A stretch of 64,000 bases of DNA from Bacteroidota bacterium (GCA_016124585.1 WGNL01000030.1:84324-148323), one strand, 5' to 3'; shown: positions 15,712 to 25,145, counted from the stretch's first letter. Notes: generated from the sequence alone by a model not told the origin. Numbers and translations: made by a program.

Positions 15712-15870
15712 AGATTTGCGCTCTTCCGCAAACATTTATGGTCTTTCCGCAAAGCAATATGGCTTTTCCGCAAACCCTTATGGCTCTTCCGCAAATCCTT
15801 ATGGCCTTTTTGTAAACCCCTATGGCCTTTTTGCAAATCTTCACAACCTTTCCGCAAATCCGATTTGGTG
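15712..15870. repeat. 21-bp tandem repeat array, about seven copies
   Basis: A degenerate unit of the form TCCGCAAAnnnTTATGGCTTT repeats with a strict 21-bp period about seven times (first clear TCCGCAAA near 15725). A 21-bp period keeps every frame open, so both strands show heptapeptide-repeat frames (SANPYGL on plus; KGHxGLR on minus). No start, promoter or conserved domain favours any of them. It lies in the 485-bp gap (15538-16022) between the DUF3810 gene and the immunity-gene cluster; nothing else is recognisable in that gap. Confidence 0.8.
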
Positions 15871-16022
15871 TACAGCAAATGTGTATGGAAGGAAAGAAAC
15901 GGTGCTGCGCCGAAAGAAAATGACGTTTTGGTCGTTTTTTGAAGTTTTAGAAGCTTTTTAAAGCTTGGATGGGTGTTAAAAGATGGTTTAATCAATTGAT
16001 TTTTAGTGTGTTAGATTAAAGG

Positions 16023-16226
16023 GTGAGAGAAATTGCTAATCGCACTTCACTTGACTTAAAAAAGCTTGCAGCAATTGAGTATATTTGGCAAAGCGGGAAG
16101 ATGAGATTTTTTGATACTCAAAACTGGAAAGTAGCGAAGTTTACCCCTGAGCAGATAAGAACTTTTTTTAAGAATATTAATACACAAAAATTTTCTTTCG
16201 GCATTTTTAAAGATAGTGAACAATGA
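16023..16226 (+). pseudogene. Possible toxin-gene remnant upstream of an immunity gene
   Basis: A 67-codon frame with GTG as its only early start and an in-frame TAA directly upstream. Its product (beginning with REIANRTSLDLKKLAAI and containing MRFFDTQNWKVAKFTPEQ) is not a family I recognise. It overlaps the downstream Imm35-type gene by ATGA, which is the translational coupling expected of a toxin/immunity pair. I infer that it may be the C-terminal end of a polymorphic toxin whose body was lost. It could equally be a small intact gene. Confidence 0.4.
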
Positions 16227-16564
16227 AAATAACAATGGAGGAAGCAGCAGAGCAAGCTGTAAAAGAATTAGTTAATCGCATCAAATCTTTAAAAGATAAT
16301 ATGCCATTGATAACAAAAGCCGAAGTGTATCCATGGGGGTGGCTTTTCTTTTATAATAGTAAATTGTACATAGAAAATGGAGACCCAGCAGCTTCATATA
16401 TTGGAGGCAGACCCATTTTTTTTGACAAAAATGACTTGTCAATGAGCTTTATTGGCCTTGCAGCTTGGACGATTGAAGAAGGAATAGAGGAGTATAGATT
16501 GATGAAAGGGTATCCCCCTCTAGAGGAAAATTTTGAACCAGAATCTATAAAATTATTACGCTAA
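16223..16564 (+). CDS. Imm35 (YrhB-like) immunity protein
   Basis: A 113-residue acidic protein. The central pattern, VYPWGWLFFYNSKLY followed by GGRPIFFDK and IEEGIEEYR, resembles the Imm35/YrhB family of cytosolic immunity proteins that protect against polymorphic or contact-dependent toxins. It overlaps the short frame upstream by 4 bp and lies in an AT-rich patch. No full toxin gene is visible nearby, so this is either an orphan immunity gene or the remainder of a lost cassette. Family call from pattern memory, no profile search. Confidence 0.7.
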   Translation: MKITMEEAAEQAVKELVNRIKSLKDNMPLITKAEVYPWGWLFFYNSKLYIENGDPAASYIGGRPIFFDKNDLSMSFIGLAAWTIEEGIEEYRLMKGYPPLEENFEPESIKLLR

Positions 16565-16602
16565 AAATGAAATAATACCCGTTATATCAAACCTTCCAAC
16601 GA

Positions 16603-16653
16603 TTGCTGGAACTGTGTTTATTCAAGAGATGAGTTTTTAGCTTTGTGGGAAGG
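16603..16653 (+). repeat. 51-bp imperfect direct repeat, left copy
   Basis: Matches 17483-17533 at roughly 42 of 51 positions without gaps (TTGCTGGAACTGTGTTTATT versus TTGCTGGAGCTGTATTTTTT at the start). In the same frame both copies read LLEL, then two variable residues, FKR and a stop. The copies bracket the secreted-protein gene 16712-17308, suggesting duplication or insertion next to a shared gene end. Confidence 0.65.
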
Positions 16654-16711
16654 ATGTGGAAGACTTGCGTCAACGGGTATACGTTTTTTTATTCAAAATA
16701 AAAAACTAGTG

Positions 16712-17308
16712 ATGAAAGTCAATAAAATATTCATGATGGTATTATTAAATTTTGCTTGTTTATCCTATGGGATAGGGCAAAATTTGGATACTAATTTAGT
16801 CTTAGCAAATTCAAAATTAAAATTCTTAACCCACACAGAAAACTATGTTTACTCTGGAAATGATTTGTGTAAATTTGGAAGCTGTAATAAAAATTTTCGC
16901 CGATTAAAGACTCTAGGAATTAAAGATATGTTCTTTTTTGAACTTATATTGGATTCAATAAAAGTTACAGACACAGAGTGTTTTGCTGCTTTTTGCTGTT
17001 TGTATCATGGAACCGCTATTTTTGCATATGACATACCATCAAACAGTATTTTTTTTATTAATAATGAAAATGTAGATGAATGGAGAAGGTTTTTGAGTGT
17101 TTTTAGAGTAAGATTAAATCAATATGATTTAAAAAATAAAAAATCTTTTATGAATGACGTTTTTATTGAATCTGCTAATATGAGAACGCTCTTCAAGGAG
17201 GTAAATCATATTTCAAAAATAAAGCGAAAATTTAGTTTTAAGAAAAACTACCAAAAACTGAATCAAATAAGTTGGGACAATGAAACTAACAATAAAAAAA
17301 AGATGTGA
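16712..17308 (+). CDS. Predicted exported protein, family not recognised
   Basis: From ATG 16712 (MKVNKIFMMVLLNFACLSYG) the product has 198 residues with a likely signal peptide ending near GIGQ. The body is Asn/Lys/Phe-rich with two Cys clusters (DLCKFGSCNKNF; TECFAAFCCLYHG) that could form disulfides. I recognise no domain. The coding sequence is notably AT-rich compared with housekeeping genes nearby, and it lies between two copies of a 51-bp repeat, both consistent with acquisition by transfer. Confidence 0.6.
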   Translation: MKVNKIFMMVLLNFACLSYGIGQNLDTNLVLANSKLKFLTHTENYVYSGNDLCKFGSCNKNFRRLKTLGIKDMFFFELILDSIKVTDTECFAAFCCLYHGTAIFAYDIPSNSIFFINNENVDEWRRFLSVFRVRLNQYDLKNKKSFMNDVFIESANMRTLFKEVNHISKIKRKFSFKKNYQKLNQISWDNETNNKKKM

Positions 17309-17512
17309 TTGCAGATGCTGCTCCGTTGTGTCAAGTATATCAACCCGCTTGCGCAAGTGTACAACCTTCGCCAAAGCCACGTACTTTTCATGAAGTCAAA
17401 GCTTCAAGTTCAGGCCAGTGTTGAGCGCAGCGGCACTGGCAGTTTCATAGCATGCTACCTCAAGAGTCGCATCGCTGAACTTTTGCTGGAGCTGTATTTT
17501 TTCAAGAGATAA
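17309..17512 (+). pseudogene. Possible gene 3-prime remnant
   Basis: A 67-codon frame begins immediately after the preceding stop. Its end (SFIACYLKSRIAELLLELYF) resembles the helical stretch between the sensor and DNA-binding parts of some AraC-type regulators, but the match is weak. It carries the right copy of the 51-bp repeat at its end. Composition is more GC-rich than the flanking genes. I read it as a fragment left by recombination; it may also be non-coding. Confidence 0.25.
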
Positions 17513-17533
17513 GTTTGTAGCTTTGTCGGTAGG
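17483..17533 (+). repeat. 51-bp imperfect direct repeat, right copy
   Basis: Partner of 16603-16653; see that entry for the comparison. It ends 51 bp before the preferred start of the next gene. Confidence 0.65.
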
Positions 17534-17583
17534 TTAGACTTATGATAACAAGATTAAAACACATCTTTAAAAATACTGAAAAC

Positions 17584-18768
17584 ATGCAATTCAACAATAA
17601 GCTCATAGCTCAAGCATACTTGACCATTTCTATTACGTTTTTCTTGTGTATTAAATTAATTGCCCAGACAGATAGTTTGTGGTTTTCGGATGGGCAAGTG
17701 AAAATTGGAAACTACAAAGTTTCATACAATAAACAGAAGGTTGAAAGCAAGACCAATCAGAAAGAGGAATATGATGCATCAAGTATACTTATGCTCTCCA
17801 CTAAAGACGCCTTTTATCGGTCAGTTAAAATTACAATTACTGGGAATCCAGCTTATTACATGGCTAAGCGGTTGGTTGAAAGCAATGTACGGCTTTATGG
17901 GATTAATTTTCCTGCGGGATATTTCAACACCAATTCGGTGCCGCAATCTTTTTTTTATTTTGAAAAAGAGGGGGTATTGACTTATATCAACAAAGCCAAC
18001 CTTGAAGCATTTTATCGGGACTATTTTGGTAGCTGCTTTGATGCAATAAAAGAAAAATCACTGTTGTATAACGAGAACAGTATAACAAAGGTACTCAATG
18101 CATATAACAAGTGCTTAGACCCTAATGCTGAGGAGAAGTTGGTGGAATCGTCACTTAAGGTGATTAGCATTTCTGCTTTTGGTGGGATTCACAAACTTAC
18201 ACACAACCCTAAATACATCACTTACGAGGATGGAAAATTCAAAGATGATGGCAGTGATTTTGGAATAGGGCTAAATTTTGAGTTGAGGAATAATTTGAAT
18301 TTAGGGTTCGATATTATGTACTCTATTCATGAAGTTGAGTCACCCACTATTAAAACTTATATTAATCCGGGGTTGATTATTTCTGAATATAATATGGTCG
18401 GTGCGCACATCAATTGTTCCTACAAAATAGCTTTCGGGAAAATCGCTGTGAAACCTGGCTTGAATGTCGGCTTCAGTAAATTGTTCAACTATAAAGAAAC
18501 CCGTATTCAGCCTATTGTTTTAACACCTCCTTTCAATGCTGACTACTTTACATTTGAACAGCTTTTCTATGATTTTTATCCTTACTTGGATTTAGGTTAT
18601 GATATTACTTCAAAAATATCACTGTTTACTCGCTTAAGTTCTGGGGTTAGTTTGACCAAGTCTCGTGCCGGGCACAATTATTTTCCGGATCCGTCCCCAG
18701 AAGGCAACCATAATATAAAAGGAGGGTTAATAGTAGCTGGTTTCTCTATAAAAATGAGAGGGAGTTGA
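17584..18768 (+). CDS. Predicted outer-membrane beta-barrel protein, family not recognised
   Basis: From ATG 17584 (MQFNNKLIAQAYLTISITFF) the protein has 394 residues; an upstream in-frame ATG at 17542 is possible. The signal peptide ends near LIAQ. The N-terminal half has no recognised domain. The C-terminal half (from about residue 170) alternates hydrophobic and polar residues in strands such as FGIGLNFELRNNLNLGFDIM, with a terminal GGLIVAGFSIKMRGS, consistent with a small outer-membrane barrel. AT-rich. The 292 bp after the gene (18769-19060) hold no gene or repeat that I can recognise. Confidence 0.6.
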   Translation: MQFNNKLIAQAYLTISITFFLCIKLIAQTDSLWFSDGQVKIGNYKVSYNKQKVESKTNQKEEYDASSILMLSTKDAFYRSVKITITGNPAYYMAKRLVESNVRLYGINFPAGYFNTNSVPQSFFYFEKEGVLTYINKANLEAFYRDYFGSCFDAIKEKSLLYNENSITKVLNAYNKCLDPNAEEKLVESSLKVISISAFGGIHKLTHNPKYITYEDGKFKDDGSDFGIGLNFELRNNLNLGFDIMYSIHEVESPTIKTYINPGLIISEYNMVGAHINCSYKIAFGKIAVKPGLNVGFSKLFNYKETRIQPIVLTPPFNADYFTFEQLFYDFYPYLDLGYDITSKISLFTRLSSGVSLTKSRAGHNYFPDPSPEGNHNIKGGLIVAGFSIKMRGS

Positions 18769-19060
18769 AATCCCGCTGATACATTACCTTGTTGGGCCAA
18801 GTATGGCTTCTCCCCAAATAGTAGTAGCTTTTTTTAGTCTAGCTAAAGCGTGGAGGACTTCTTTAAGCACTAGCCCAGCGTTATTATGTATAATGGTACC
18901 AATTGGCCATTGATTTGGTTTTATGGAGTATATATGTGACTTTGAATATCAGGATAAGGTTTGCAAGTAAATTAAAAGCCTATTATGCTGCCTCCACTTA
19001 TCGGCCAAATCAACAGGACCTAAAAAATAAAAAACTTAAGTATAGTAAATAGAAGTTTCC

Positions 19061-19837
19061 TCACAGCCGCAGCCCTATCCGTACCCCAATCTCCAGTCTT
19101 ACCCATGTCTTCGTGAAGCTGCGCTCGCCGTTTCGGATATAGCCATTATCGTCGTGCCCAAGGTCTTGTCTTTTGAAATGGTTGATTCTCGCCCCAATAC
19201 CCGCAAAGTATTCAAAGACTGCCCTCGGCCTCAGGTACTGGTTGCCACCCCGCAGCACCACGTCAAAGGAGCGTTCACTCTCATCCTGCCATGTATCAGG
19301 TAGCCGCACCACATTGTTCCATTGCTGGGTCTCGTCGGCCTGTTGTACCTGATAGTTCAATGAGGAAAAGCTGAACGTAGGCGCCAAGTAAGCCCCATCG
19401 AAACCATCGCCAGCAATGAAGTACCGGGCGGACAGCGAGACAAGCGGCCCCGGAGACACCTTGCGGTAGGAGAGGTCGAAGTAATCATCGCAAAGGTCAT
19501 TCTCTCCCCAAAGCGGGGAGTCACATTCCTGAAAGCTCTCCTCGTCCTCCAAGGGGTATTCCCAACTGGGTTCCCGCCTATACTTGAACCGCATGCCCAA
19601 GCCTAATTGTAGGCTAAAGTGGTTGGAGATTTCCCTTTCAACTTCCAAGGACTGGGTGCCATAGACCCAAGTGATAGGACTGGTCTTGATGGTGAAATTG
19701 CGGTAACGCTCCTGCTTTTTCTCGGCTTTGGTTTCTCCACCAAACTCAATGATTTGGGTGTTCTTGCCGTCTTGCTGGGCATGCGTGCTTACTTGGAGGG
19801 AAAATAAAATGCTAATAATCAAGTAGGGCAATTTCAT
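19061..19837 (-). CDS. Predicted outer-membrane beta-barrel protein
   Basis: A 258-residue protein with a signal peptide (MKLPYLIISILFSLQVSTHA) cleaved near AQQ. Strand-like segments include ERYRNFTIKTSPITWVYGTQ, HFSLQLGLGMRFKYR and the terminal WVRLEIGVRIGLRL, as in small Bacteroidota barrel proteins. An acidic, Cys-containing loop (ECDSPLWGENDLCDDYFD) is unusual and may form a disulfide. No known family recognised. Divergent from the next gene; the two start regions share 168 bp. Confidence 0.7.
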   Translation of the reverse strand: MKLPYLIISILFSLQVSTHAQQDGKNTQIIEFGGETKAEKKQERYRNFTIKTSPITWVYGTQSLEVEREISNHFSLQLGLGMRFKYRREPSWEYPLEDEESFQECDSPLWGENDLCDDYFDLSYRKVSPGPLVSLSARYFIAGDGFDGAYLAPTFSFSSLNYQVQQADETQQWNNVVRLPDTWQDESERSFDVVLRGGNQYLRPRAVFEYFAGIGARINHFKRQDLGHDDNGYIRNGERSFTKTWVRLEIGVRIGLRL

Positions 19838-20005
19838 GGTGTCATGGAATTTTTTTGCAAAATCTTCATCGCAAAGATGGCAGAAATGCCCTGCTTTTCA
19901 AAAATCGGTCTAATTTTGAAATGCAATTATCCACTCAACCCGGTCTTTCTGCTGCGAAAACCCCTCCTTTTCTTCTGCAAGATTGCCACAAAACAAACAC
20001 AACCC

Positions 20006-21628
20006 ATGATTTCCATGCAACGCTTGATGTATGCTCTCGTTTTATTTCCCCTCACAGTCAGCACTGGTATTGCTCAAGAAGTGTCCGTGAAGTTTGGAGA
20101 CGTGATTGATGTGCCAAATGCAATTAGCACCTACGCTGGCTGCTTTGCCATTGGAAACGGCAGCTATTTGCTGAACTTTAGTGAGGGTGGTTTCGGCCAA
20201 AATGAAGCCAAGGCATTGGTCAATGTTTATGACCAAGACTTCAAGCTGAAGGAATCCAAGACGTATCAATCCAACATAGAACGGTCGGAGACAGTGGCAC
20301 TTTCCTATTCAAAAGGGAAGCTGGCATGGTTTATCACACAACGGCCCAAAGGCGAAGACAACCTAACCTGTTACATATCCACTGGACCTGTCAGCGGTGA
20401 TATGGGCAAGAAAGAACGCCTTTTTGAGATACCTACCAAGGGCTTGATGCCCACAAGTGTAAGCTATATGGCTTCGCCGGATTCGAGCAAGCACGTCATC
20501 CATGCCATTTATGATAGGGAAGACAAAGAAACCAAGCCGTTGGTGAACTTGGTGGTAATGGACGACGCCTTCAATGAGCAATGGGACAAACGAATAGTGC
20601 TTGGTTATACGGAAAGGCGGTTGAAGGCCCTTTCTTGGGCTGCTTCGCCCAATGGCGATGTATTTATGCTGGCCAAGATTTATGGCAACGACAAGTTCGA
20701 TGAGGCCATTAAAAGGGACGGTGAAAGGGTGCCTGATTACAAGTTGGTGATATTCCAGTTTTCAAAGGAAGAGGACAAGCCCAAGGAGTATGAATTAAAA
20801 CTTGGGGACTTGTTCGTGAACGGCCCTGCGATTTTCACCAACAAACAAAATGAATTGACCTGCGCAGGTTTTTTTGCAAAAAGCCACACTGGCAACTCAG
20901 TCGGGGTGTTTAACCTAAAACTCAATGTCGTTGATGGGAATATCTTGACGATGAAAAAGCATGATTTTGACAAGGAAGATCTTAAACAGTTTGGTAAAAT
21001 ATATTCCATGCAGGACAAGGACGGTCATTGGGGAATAAGCAGTAATTTTAACTTCAGGCAAGTACAATTTGGGGAAGATGGACGTGCTGCACTAATGGCG
21101 GAGGATGCATCCGATAGCATTGATAAGCAAAGTAGGATTACTTATGAAAAGCCTTCAACCGTTAACCCCTCAGGTGCGGTGAGTTCTAGTACGTCAAGAC
21201 GCTACTTCTACAAGAATGGAGTAGCCATTTTTCAATTTAATGCTACCGGCGATTTTGAGTCTGTACGTTTAATCCGCAAACTACAGTCACTGACCACGGA
21301 ATTTTTTGGAGGCTTCAGTTCATTGTCCAATGAAAAAGGAATTTTTGTTTTCTACAATGACCATGAAGACAACTTGGAAAAAGGCCTGGATGATAAGTTC
21401 AAAACAATGGGAGGGTTCAACAAAAATACAATGCCAGTTGTGGCGATTCAATCACTCGGTGGCGAGATAAAACGTAAGCCACTTTACGACATAAAAGCCG
21501 TGGAATCCCTGATTTTGCCGACACAAAACAACCAATTAAATGACCATCAATTATTGTTTGTTTCTATGAAACCAGAAGGTCTTATCAATTGGAATTACCG
21601 ACTTGGACTGATTGCTGTTAAGGAATGA
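20006..21628 (+). CDS. Predicted exported protein of unknown function
   Basis: From ATG 20006 (MISMQRLMYALVLFPLTVST) or 20015 the product has about 540 residues and a signal peptide ending near GIAQ. The remainder contains repeated strand-rich blocks of the kind seen in beta-propellers (YLLNFSEGGFGQNEAKALVN, KLAWFITQRPKG, GDVFMLAKIYGND, GHWGISSNFNF). I do not recognise a family. The upstream in-frame extension to 19844 is probably not translated. The 287-bp gap after it (21629-21915) contains no gene that I can support. Confidence 0.7.
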   Translation: MISMQRLMYALVLFPLTVSTGIAQEVSVKFGDVIDVPNAISTYAGCFAIGNGSYLLNFSEGGFGQNEAKALVNVYDQDFKLKESKTYQSNIERSETVALSYSKGKLAWFITQRPKGEDNLTCYISTGPVSGDMGKKERLFEIPTKGLMPTSVSYMASPDSSKHVIHAIYDREDKETKPLVNLVVMDDAFNEQWDKRIVLGYTERRLKALSWAASPNGDVFMLAKIYGNDKFDEAIKRDGERVPDYKLVIFQFSKEEDKPKEYELKLGDLFVNGPAIFTNKQNELTCAGFFAKSHTGNSVGVFNLKLNVVDGNILTMKKHDFDKEDLKQFGKIYSMQDKDGHWGISSNFNFRQVQFGEDGRAALMAEDASDSIDKQSRITYEKPSTVNPSGAVSSSTSRRYFYKNGVAIFQFNATGDFESVRLIRKLQSLTTEFFGGFSSLSNEKGIFVFYNDHEDNLEKGLDDKFKTMGGFNKNTMPVVAIQSLGGEIKRKPLYDIKAVESLILPTQNNQLNDHQLLFVSMKPEGLINWNYRLGLIAVKE

Positions 21629-21915
21629 GTCTGTAGGATTTTTCGCCGCTGGCATACCCCCATGTATTGGAAAACGGCGCTCAGCTTGTCACAAACAGGG
21701 TTCAATGTTAGCACTTGGCCCAGTCTTTTGAACTTGCTATTTCATCACTGCAAGCTCATATTCGCCAACTTAACAAATCAGTTTAATGATGCCCGGCTCA
21801 ATCAAGTCTTCAGTACCAGCTCTTTCATGTCTTCTATACTTTTCAAAAAACCGTGAACGAGGTTTATTTGAATTTTTTTTATGTTCGTGATTATTTTGAA
21901 TAATCCTTCATCTAA

Positions 21916-23094
21916 ATGGAAACGGATAACGATACGCTGACGGCGGCATTCTATCATTTTTGGTACACCTATGCAGCCAGGAAAAATGGGCCTCAAACGA
22001 TACAAGATATTTTGCCTTTGTTCGATAAATCAGCCACTACTATCGGTACGGGCGAACATGAACTGGCAACCAACCTGAATGAAATCATTAAGAATTTTGG
22101 AGATGATTTCAATGAGTTTACCACGCCTATAAAAATAGATTTTTTTGGAACAAAATCGACGTGGCTTTCACCTTCTGCCGGATTAGTAGAGGCACAGGGC
22201 AATTTTGAGTTGGAGGTGGAAGGTGGTGGTACCTTAAATTTTTATCTCCGGTTTACTACGGTTTTTGTTTACAAAGATGGCAAGTGGTTATTGGCGCACA
22301 ACCATATTTCTTTTCCTTCACAAGAGCAGGATGTTGGCAAGGCTTTCCCAATTGATGCCTTGGTTGCCAAAAACAACCATTTAGAAAAACTCGTCACAGA
22401 AAGGACGTTGGAACTGGAAGAAAAAACGGAACAGTTGCGGGAAGAACAAGACAAAACCGAAAAGCTGTTGTACAACATCCTCCCCGAAGAAATAGCGCAA
22501 GAACTGAGGGAAAAAGGCAAAGCTGATGCCCAGCACTTTAATATGGCATCCATCATGTTCACCGATTTCAAAGGATTTACACAAGCCTCAGAAAAAATGA
22601 GCGCCCAAGAACTGGTCAGCGAAATAAACACCTGTTTTGAAGCATTCGATGGCATCTGTGATAAATATGGAGTTGAGAAAATCAAGACAATTGGCGATGC
22701 ATATATGGTGGCTGGCGGCCTGCCGATACCATCTGAAGAGTCCACCAAAAACACCGTTTTGGCTGCTCTTGACATGCAGCGTTTCATGGTGGATAGAAAT
22801 GCGAAACGGGCCGCAGAAGGAAAAACTTCATTTGAAATGCGGGCGGGCATCCATACCGGCCCAGTGGTGGCGGGCATTGTCGGCGTGAAAAAATTCCAAT
22901 ACGATGTATGGGGCGATACCGTGAACACAGCCAGCCGGATGGAAAGTGCCGGGGAAGTCGGTAAGGTGAATATTTCACAGAAAACCTATGAACTGCTGAA
23001 GAATGACCCGGATTTTGTTTTTGTGAACAGAGGTAAAGAAAAGGTGAAAGGGAAGGATGAGAAAATTGCTATGTATTTTGTGGGTAGGATATGA
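21916..23094 (+). CDS. Class III nucleotide cyclase with NTF2/SnoaL-like N-terminal domain
   Basis: A 392-residue soluble protein. Residues about 1-135 resemble an NTF2/SnoaL-like domain (FYHFWYTYAARKNGP, LRFTTVFVYKDGKWLLAHNHIS), used in other proteins to bind small ligands. A coiled coil follows (about 152-200, rich in Glu/Lys/Gln) and then a class III cyclase domain. Metal ligands are Asp217 (FTDFKGFT) and Asp261 (TIGDAYM); adenine-selecting Lys (EKIKTIGD) and Asp330 (YDVWGD) and transition-state Asn337/Arg341 (NTASR) are present, so it should make cAMP. No membrane segment. Ligand control through the N-terminal domain is inferred. Confidence 0.88.
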   Translation: METDNDTLTAAFYHFWYTYAARKNGPQTIQDILPLFDKSATTIGTGEHELATNLNEIIKNFGDDFNEFTTPIKIDFFGTKSTWLSPSAGLVEAQGNFELEVEGGGTLNFYLRFTTVFVYKDGKWLLAHNHISFPSQEQDVGKAFPIDALVAKNNHLEKLVTERTLELEEKTEQLREEQDKTEKLLYNILPEEIAQELREKGKADAQHFNMASIMFTDFKGFTQASEKMSAQELVSEINTCFEAFDGICDKYGVEKIKTIGDAYMVAGGLPIPSEESTKNTVLAALDMQRFMVDRNAKRAAEGKTSFEMRAGIHTGPVVAGIVGVKKFQYDVWGDTVNTASRMESAGEVGKVNISQKTYELLKNDPDFVFVNRGKEKVKGKDEKIAMYFVGRI

Positions 23095-23179
23095 TGAACA
23101 ACTTGTGCTGTAAAAAGGGGCGAAATGTGTTGCTCCACTGAGGTATTTTAAATGGCTATTTACCAACTATTTAAATGAA

Positions 23180-23216
23180 AAAAGCCCAATTACCGCTCGG
23201 CGATAACTGGGCTTTT
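23180..23216. terminator. Bidirectional terminator between cyclase and pckG
   Basis: A 17-bp stem with two wobble-type mismatches, AAAAGCCCAATTACCGC paired with GCGATAACTGGGCTTTT, has a 3-nt loop and A/T runs on both sides. It lies between the convergent ends of the cyclase gene and pckG. Confidence 0.8.
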
Positions 23217-23264
23217 CCTATTGAAATCATCGACATCTTTTCATAAGAGTCAACCTGTACTATG

Positions 23265-25145
23265 TCAATCATCAAAGCGCTCAGGCGCCGTCTCCCAGCT
23301 TTCCGGTGAACGCCAAAGTGCAGAAAGGAGCAGTTCCCGCATGAACAGGAATTCCTTTGGCAAACGGTCGTACATCGTGGCGAAAAGCTCCTCGTGAGCA
23401 AGGATTTCCTTTTTCCAAGCCTCCCGGTCCACGGCGGTGATGCGCTTAAATTCCGGTTTCGGAAAGTCTTCCAAACCTGTCCAGTCGAGGTCACGATGGC
23501 GTGGCATCCAGCCAATCGGGCTTTCCACAGCGCCAGCACGGCCACGCACCCGTTCTACAATCCACTTGAGCACCCTCATATTTTCCCCGAAACCTGGCCA
23601 AGAGAAATTGCCTTCTTCATCCTTGCGGAACCAGTTCACCCCAAAGATGCGAGGTGAGTTGGGCAGGTCACGGCCGAACTGCAACCAGTGATTGAAATAA
23701 TCAGCCACGTTGTAGCCCATGAACGGCAACATTGCAAAAGGGTCACGGCGCACCTTGCCCAGCTCGCCAAAGGCGGCGGCTGTCATTTCGGAACCCATGG
23801 TAGCAGCTAGGTACACCCCAAAGCTCCAATTGAAAGATTGATAAACTAGTGGCACCACGGTGCTACGGCGTCCACCAAATACAAATGCCCGAACAGGTAC
23901 ACCCTGCGGATTGTCCCAATCAGGGTCAATTACCGGGTTTTGGTAGGCAGGGGCTGTGAAACGGCTGTTGGGATGCGCCGCCGGCTTGCCACTGGCAGGG
24001 TCATGTGGTTGGCCTTGCCAGTTAGTGAGTCCTTCGGGCACTTCCTTCGTCATGCCTTCCCACCAAACATCTCCATCGGGCGTGATGGCCACATTGGTGA
24101 AGATGGTGTTCTTTTCAATCGAAGCCATGGCGTTGGGGTTGGTCTTGTAGTTGGTGCCAGGTGCTACCCCAAAATAGCCAGCCTCTGGGTTGATGGCATA
24201 AAGCCGGCCTGCTTCCCCTTTTTTTATCCAGGCAATATCGTCCCCAACCGTGGTAACCTTCCAGCCGTCCAACGCTTTGGGCGGGATGAGCATGGCAAAA
24301 TTCGTTTTACCACAGGCGGATGGAAACGCTGCTGCCACATAGGTTTTCTCGCCTTTTGGGTCTTCCACACCAAGGATGAGCATGTGTTCTGCGAGCCAGT
24401 TTTCCTCCCGGGCCATGGTACTCGCAATGCGCAGTGCAAAGCATTTTTTACCCAAGAGCGCATTGCCGCCGTAGCCGCTACCGTAGGAAATGATGAGGCG
24501 CTCCTCTGGAAAGTGGACGATGTACTTGTTTTTGATATCTGGAGCGCAAGGCCATTTTACATCGGGCTCACCATCAGCCAAGGGTTTTCCCACGGAGTGG
24601 ATGCACTTGACATATTCGCCCTGTTCACCCAGCATGTCCAGTGCCTTGCTGCCCATGCGGGTCATGATTTTCATGTTAGTGACCACATACTCTGAATCGG
24701 TGAGTTGTACGCCCAGCCTTGAAATTGGCGAACCAAGTGGCCCCATGCAAAATGGGATGACGTACATGGTGCGGCCTCTCATACAGCCTTTGAGCTTGGG
24801 CTCCAATGTGCTTTTCATTTCACGGGGTTCGACCCAGTTGTTAGTGGGGCCAGCGTCTTCCTTGAGGCGGGAGCAAATAAAAGTGCGGTCCTCAACCCTG
24901 GCTACGTCGCTAGGGTCACTGAAACAGGCGTAACTGTTGGGCCGTTTGACTTCGTTGAGCCGGATGAAAGTGCCTTTTTCAACGAGCAGTTCGCAGAGGG
25001 AATCGTACTCGGCGTCGGAGCCGTCGCACCAATGAACGCTATCGGGCTGCATGTGGCGGGCCATGTCGTTGACCCAAGTTTTAAGTTCTTCATGCGGGGT
25101 GTCCGAGTGCTGGTTTCGGAGCAAAGCAGTGGATGGTTGGAACAT
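23265..25145 (-). CDS. pckG: Phosphoenolpyruvate carboxykinase (GTP)
   Basis: Interconverts oxaloacetate plus GTP with phosphoenolpyruvate, GDP and CO2 in gluconeogenesis. The 626-residue length is typical for the GTP-dependent class. Motifs include [13 protein letters not shown] (P-loop, kinase-1), [20 protein letters not shown] (kinase-2, Mg/Mn-binding), [13 protein letters not shown], the guanine-binding area around [16 protein letters not shown], and [18 protein letters not shown]. The start ATG at 25145 fits the family N-terminus. It is monocistronic, with a strong terminator downstream and a 309-bp divergent intergenic region upstream. Confidence 0.97.
   Translation of the reverse strand: MFQPSTALLRNQHSDTPHEELKTWVNDMARHMQPDSVHWCDGSDAEYDSLCELLVEKGTFIRLNEVKRPNSYACFSDPSDVARVEDRTFICSRLKEDAGPTNNWVEPREMKSTLEPKLKGCMRGRTMYVIPFCMGPLGSPISRLGVQLTDSEYVVTNMKIMTRMGSKALDMLGEQGEYVKCIHSVGKPLADGEPDVKWPCAPDIKNKYIVHFPEERLIISYGSGYGGNALLGKKCFALRIASTMAREENWLAEHMLILGVEDPKGEKTYVAAAFPSACGKTNFAMLIPPKALDGWKVTTVGDDIAWIKKGEAGRLYAINPEAGYFGVAPGTNYKTNPNAMASIEKNTIFTNVAITPDGDVWWEGMTKEVPEGLTNWQGQPHDPASGKPAAHPNSRFTAPAYQNPVIDPDWDNPQGVPVRAFVFGGRRSTVVPLVYQSFNWSFGVYLAATMGSEMTAAAFGELGKVRRDPFAMLPFMGYNVADYFNHWLQFGRDLPNSPRIFGVNWFRKDEEGNFSWPGFGENMRVLKWIVERVRGRAGAVESPIGWMPRHRDLDWTGLEDFPKPEFKRITAVDREAWKKEILAHEELFATMYDRLPKEFLFMRELLLSALWRSPESWETAPERFDD

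Noticed and set aside
15712..15870. CRISPR-like array
   Set aside because: Units are contiguous 21-bp tandem repeats without unique spacers, and no cas gene is near.
18769..19060. Possible gene fragment between two envelope genes
   Set aside because: No open frame of useful length and no known motif.
23940..24695. 251-residue open frame opposite pckG
   Set aside because: Antisense to a strongly conserved gene, no recognisable domain; a shadow of the GC-rich coding strand.
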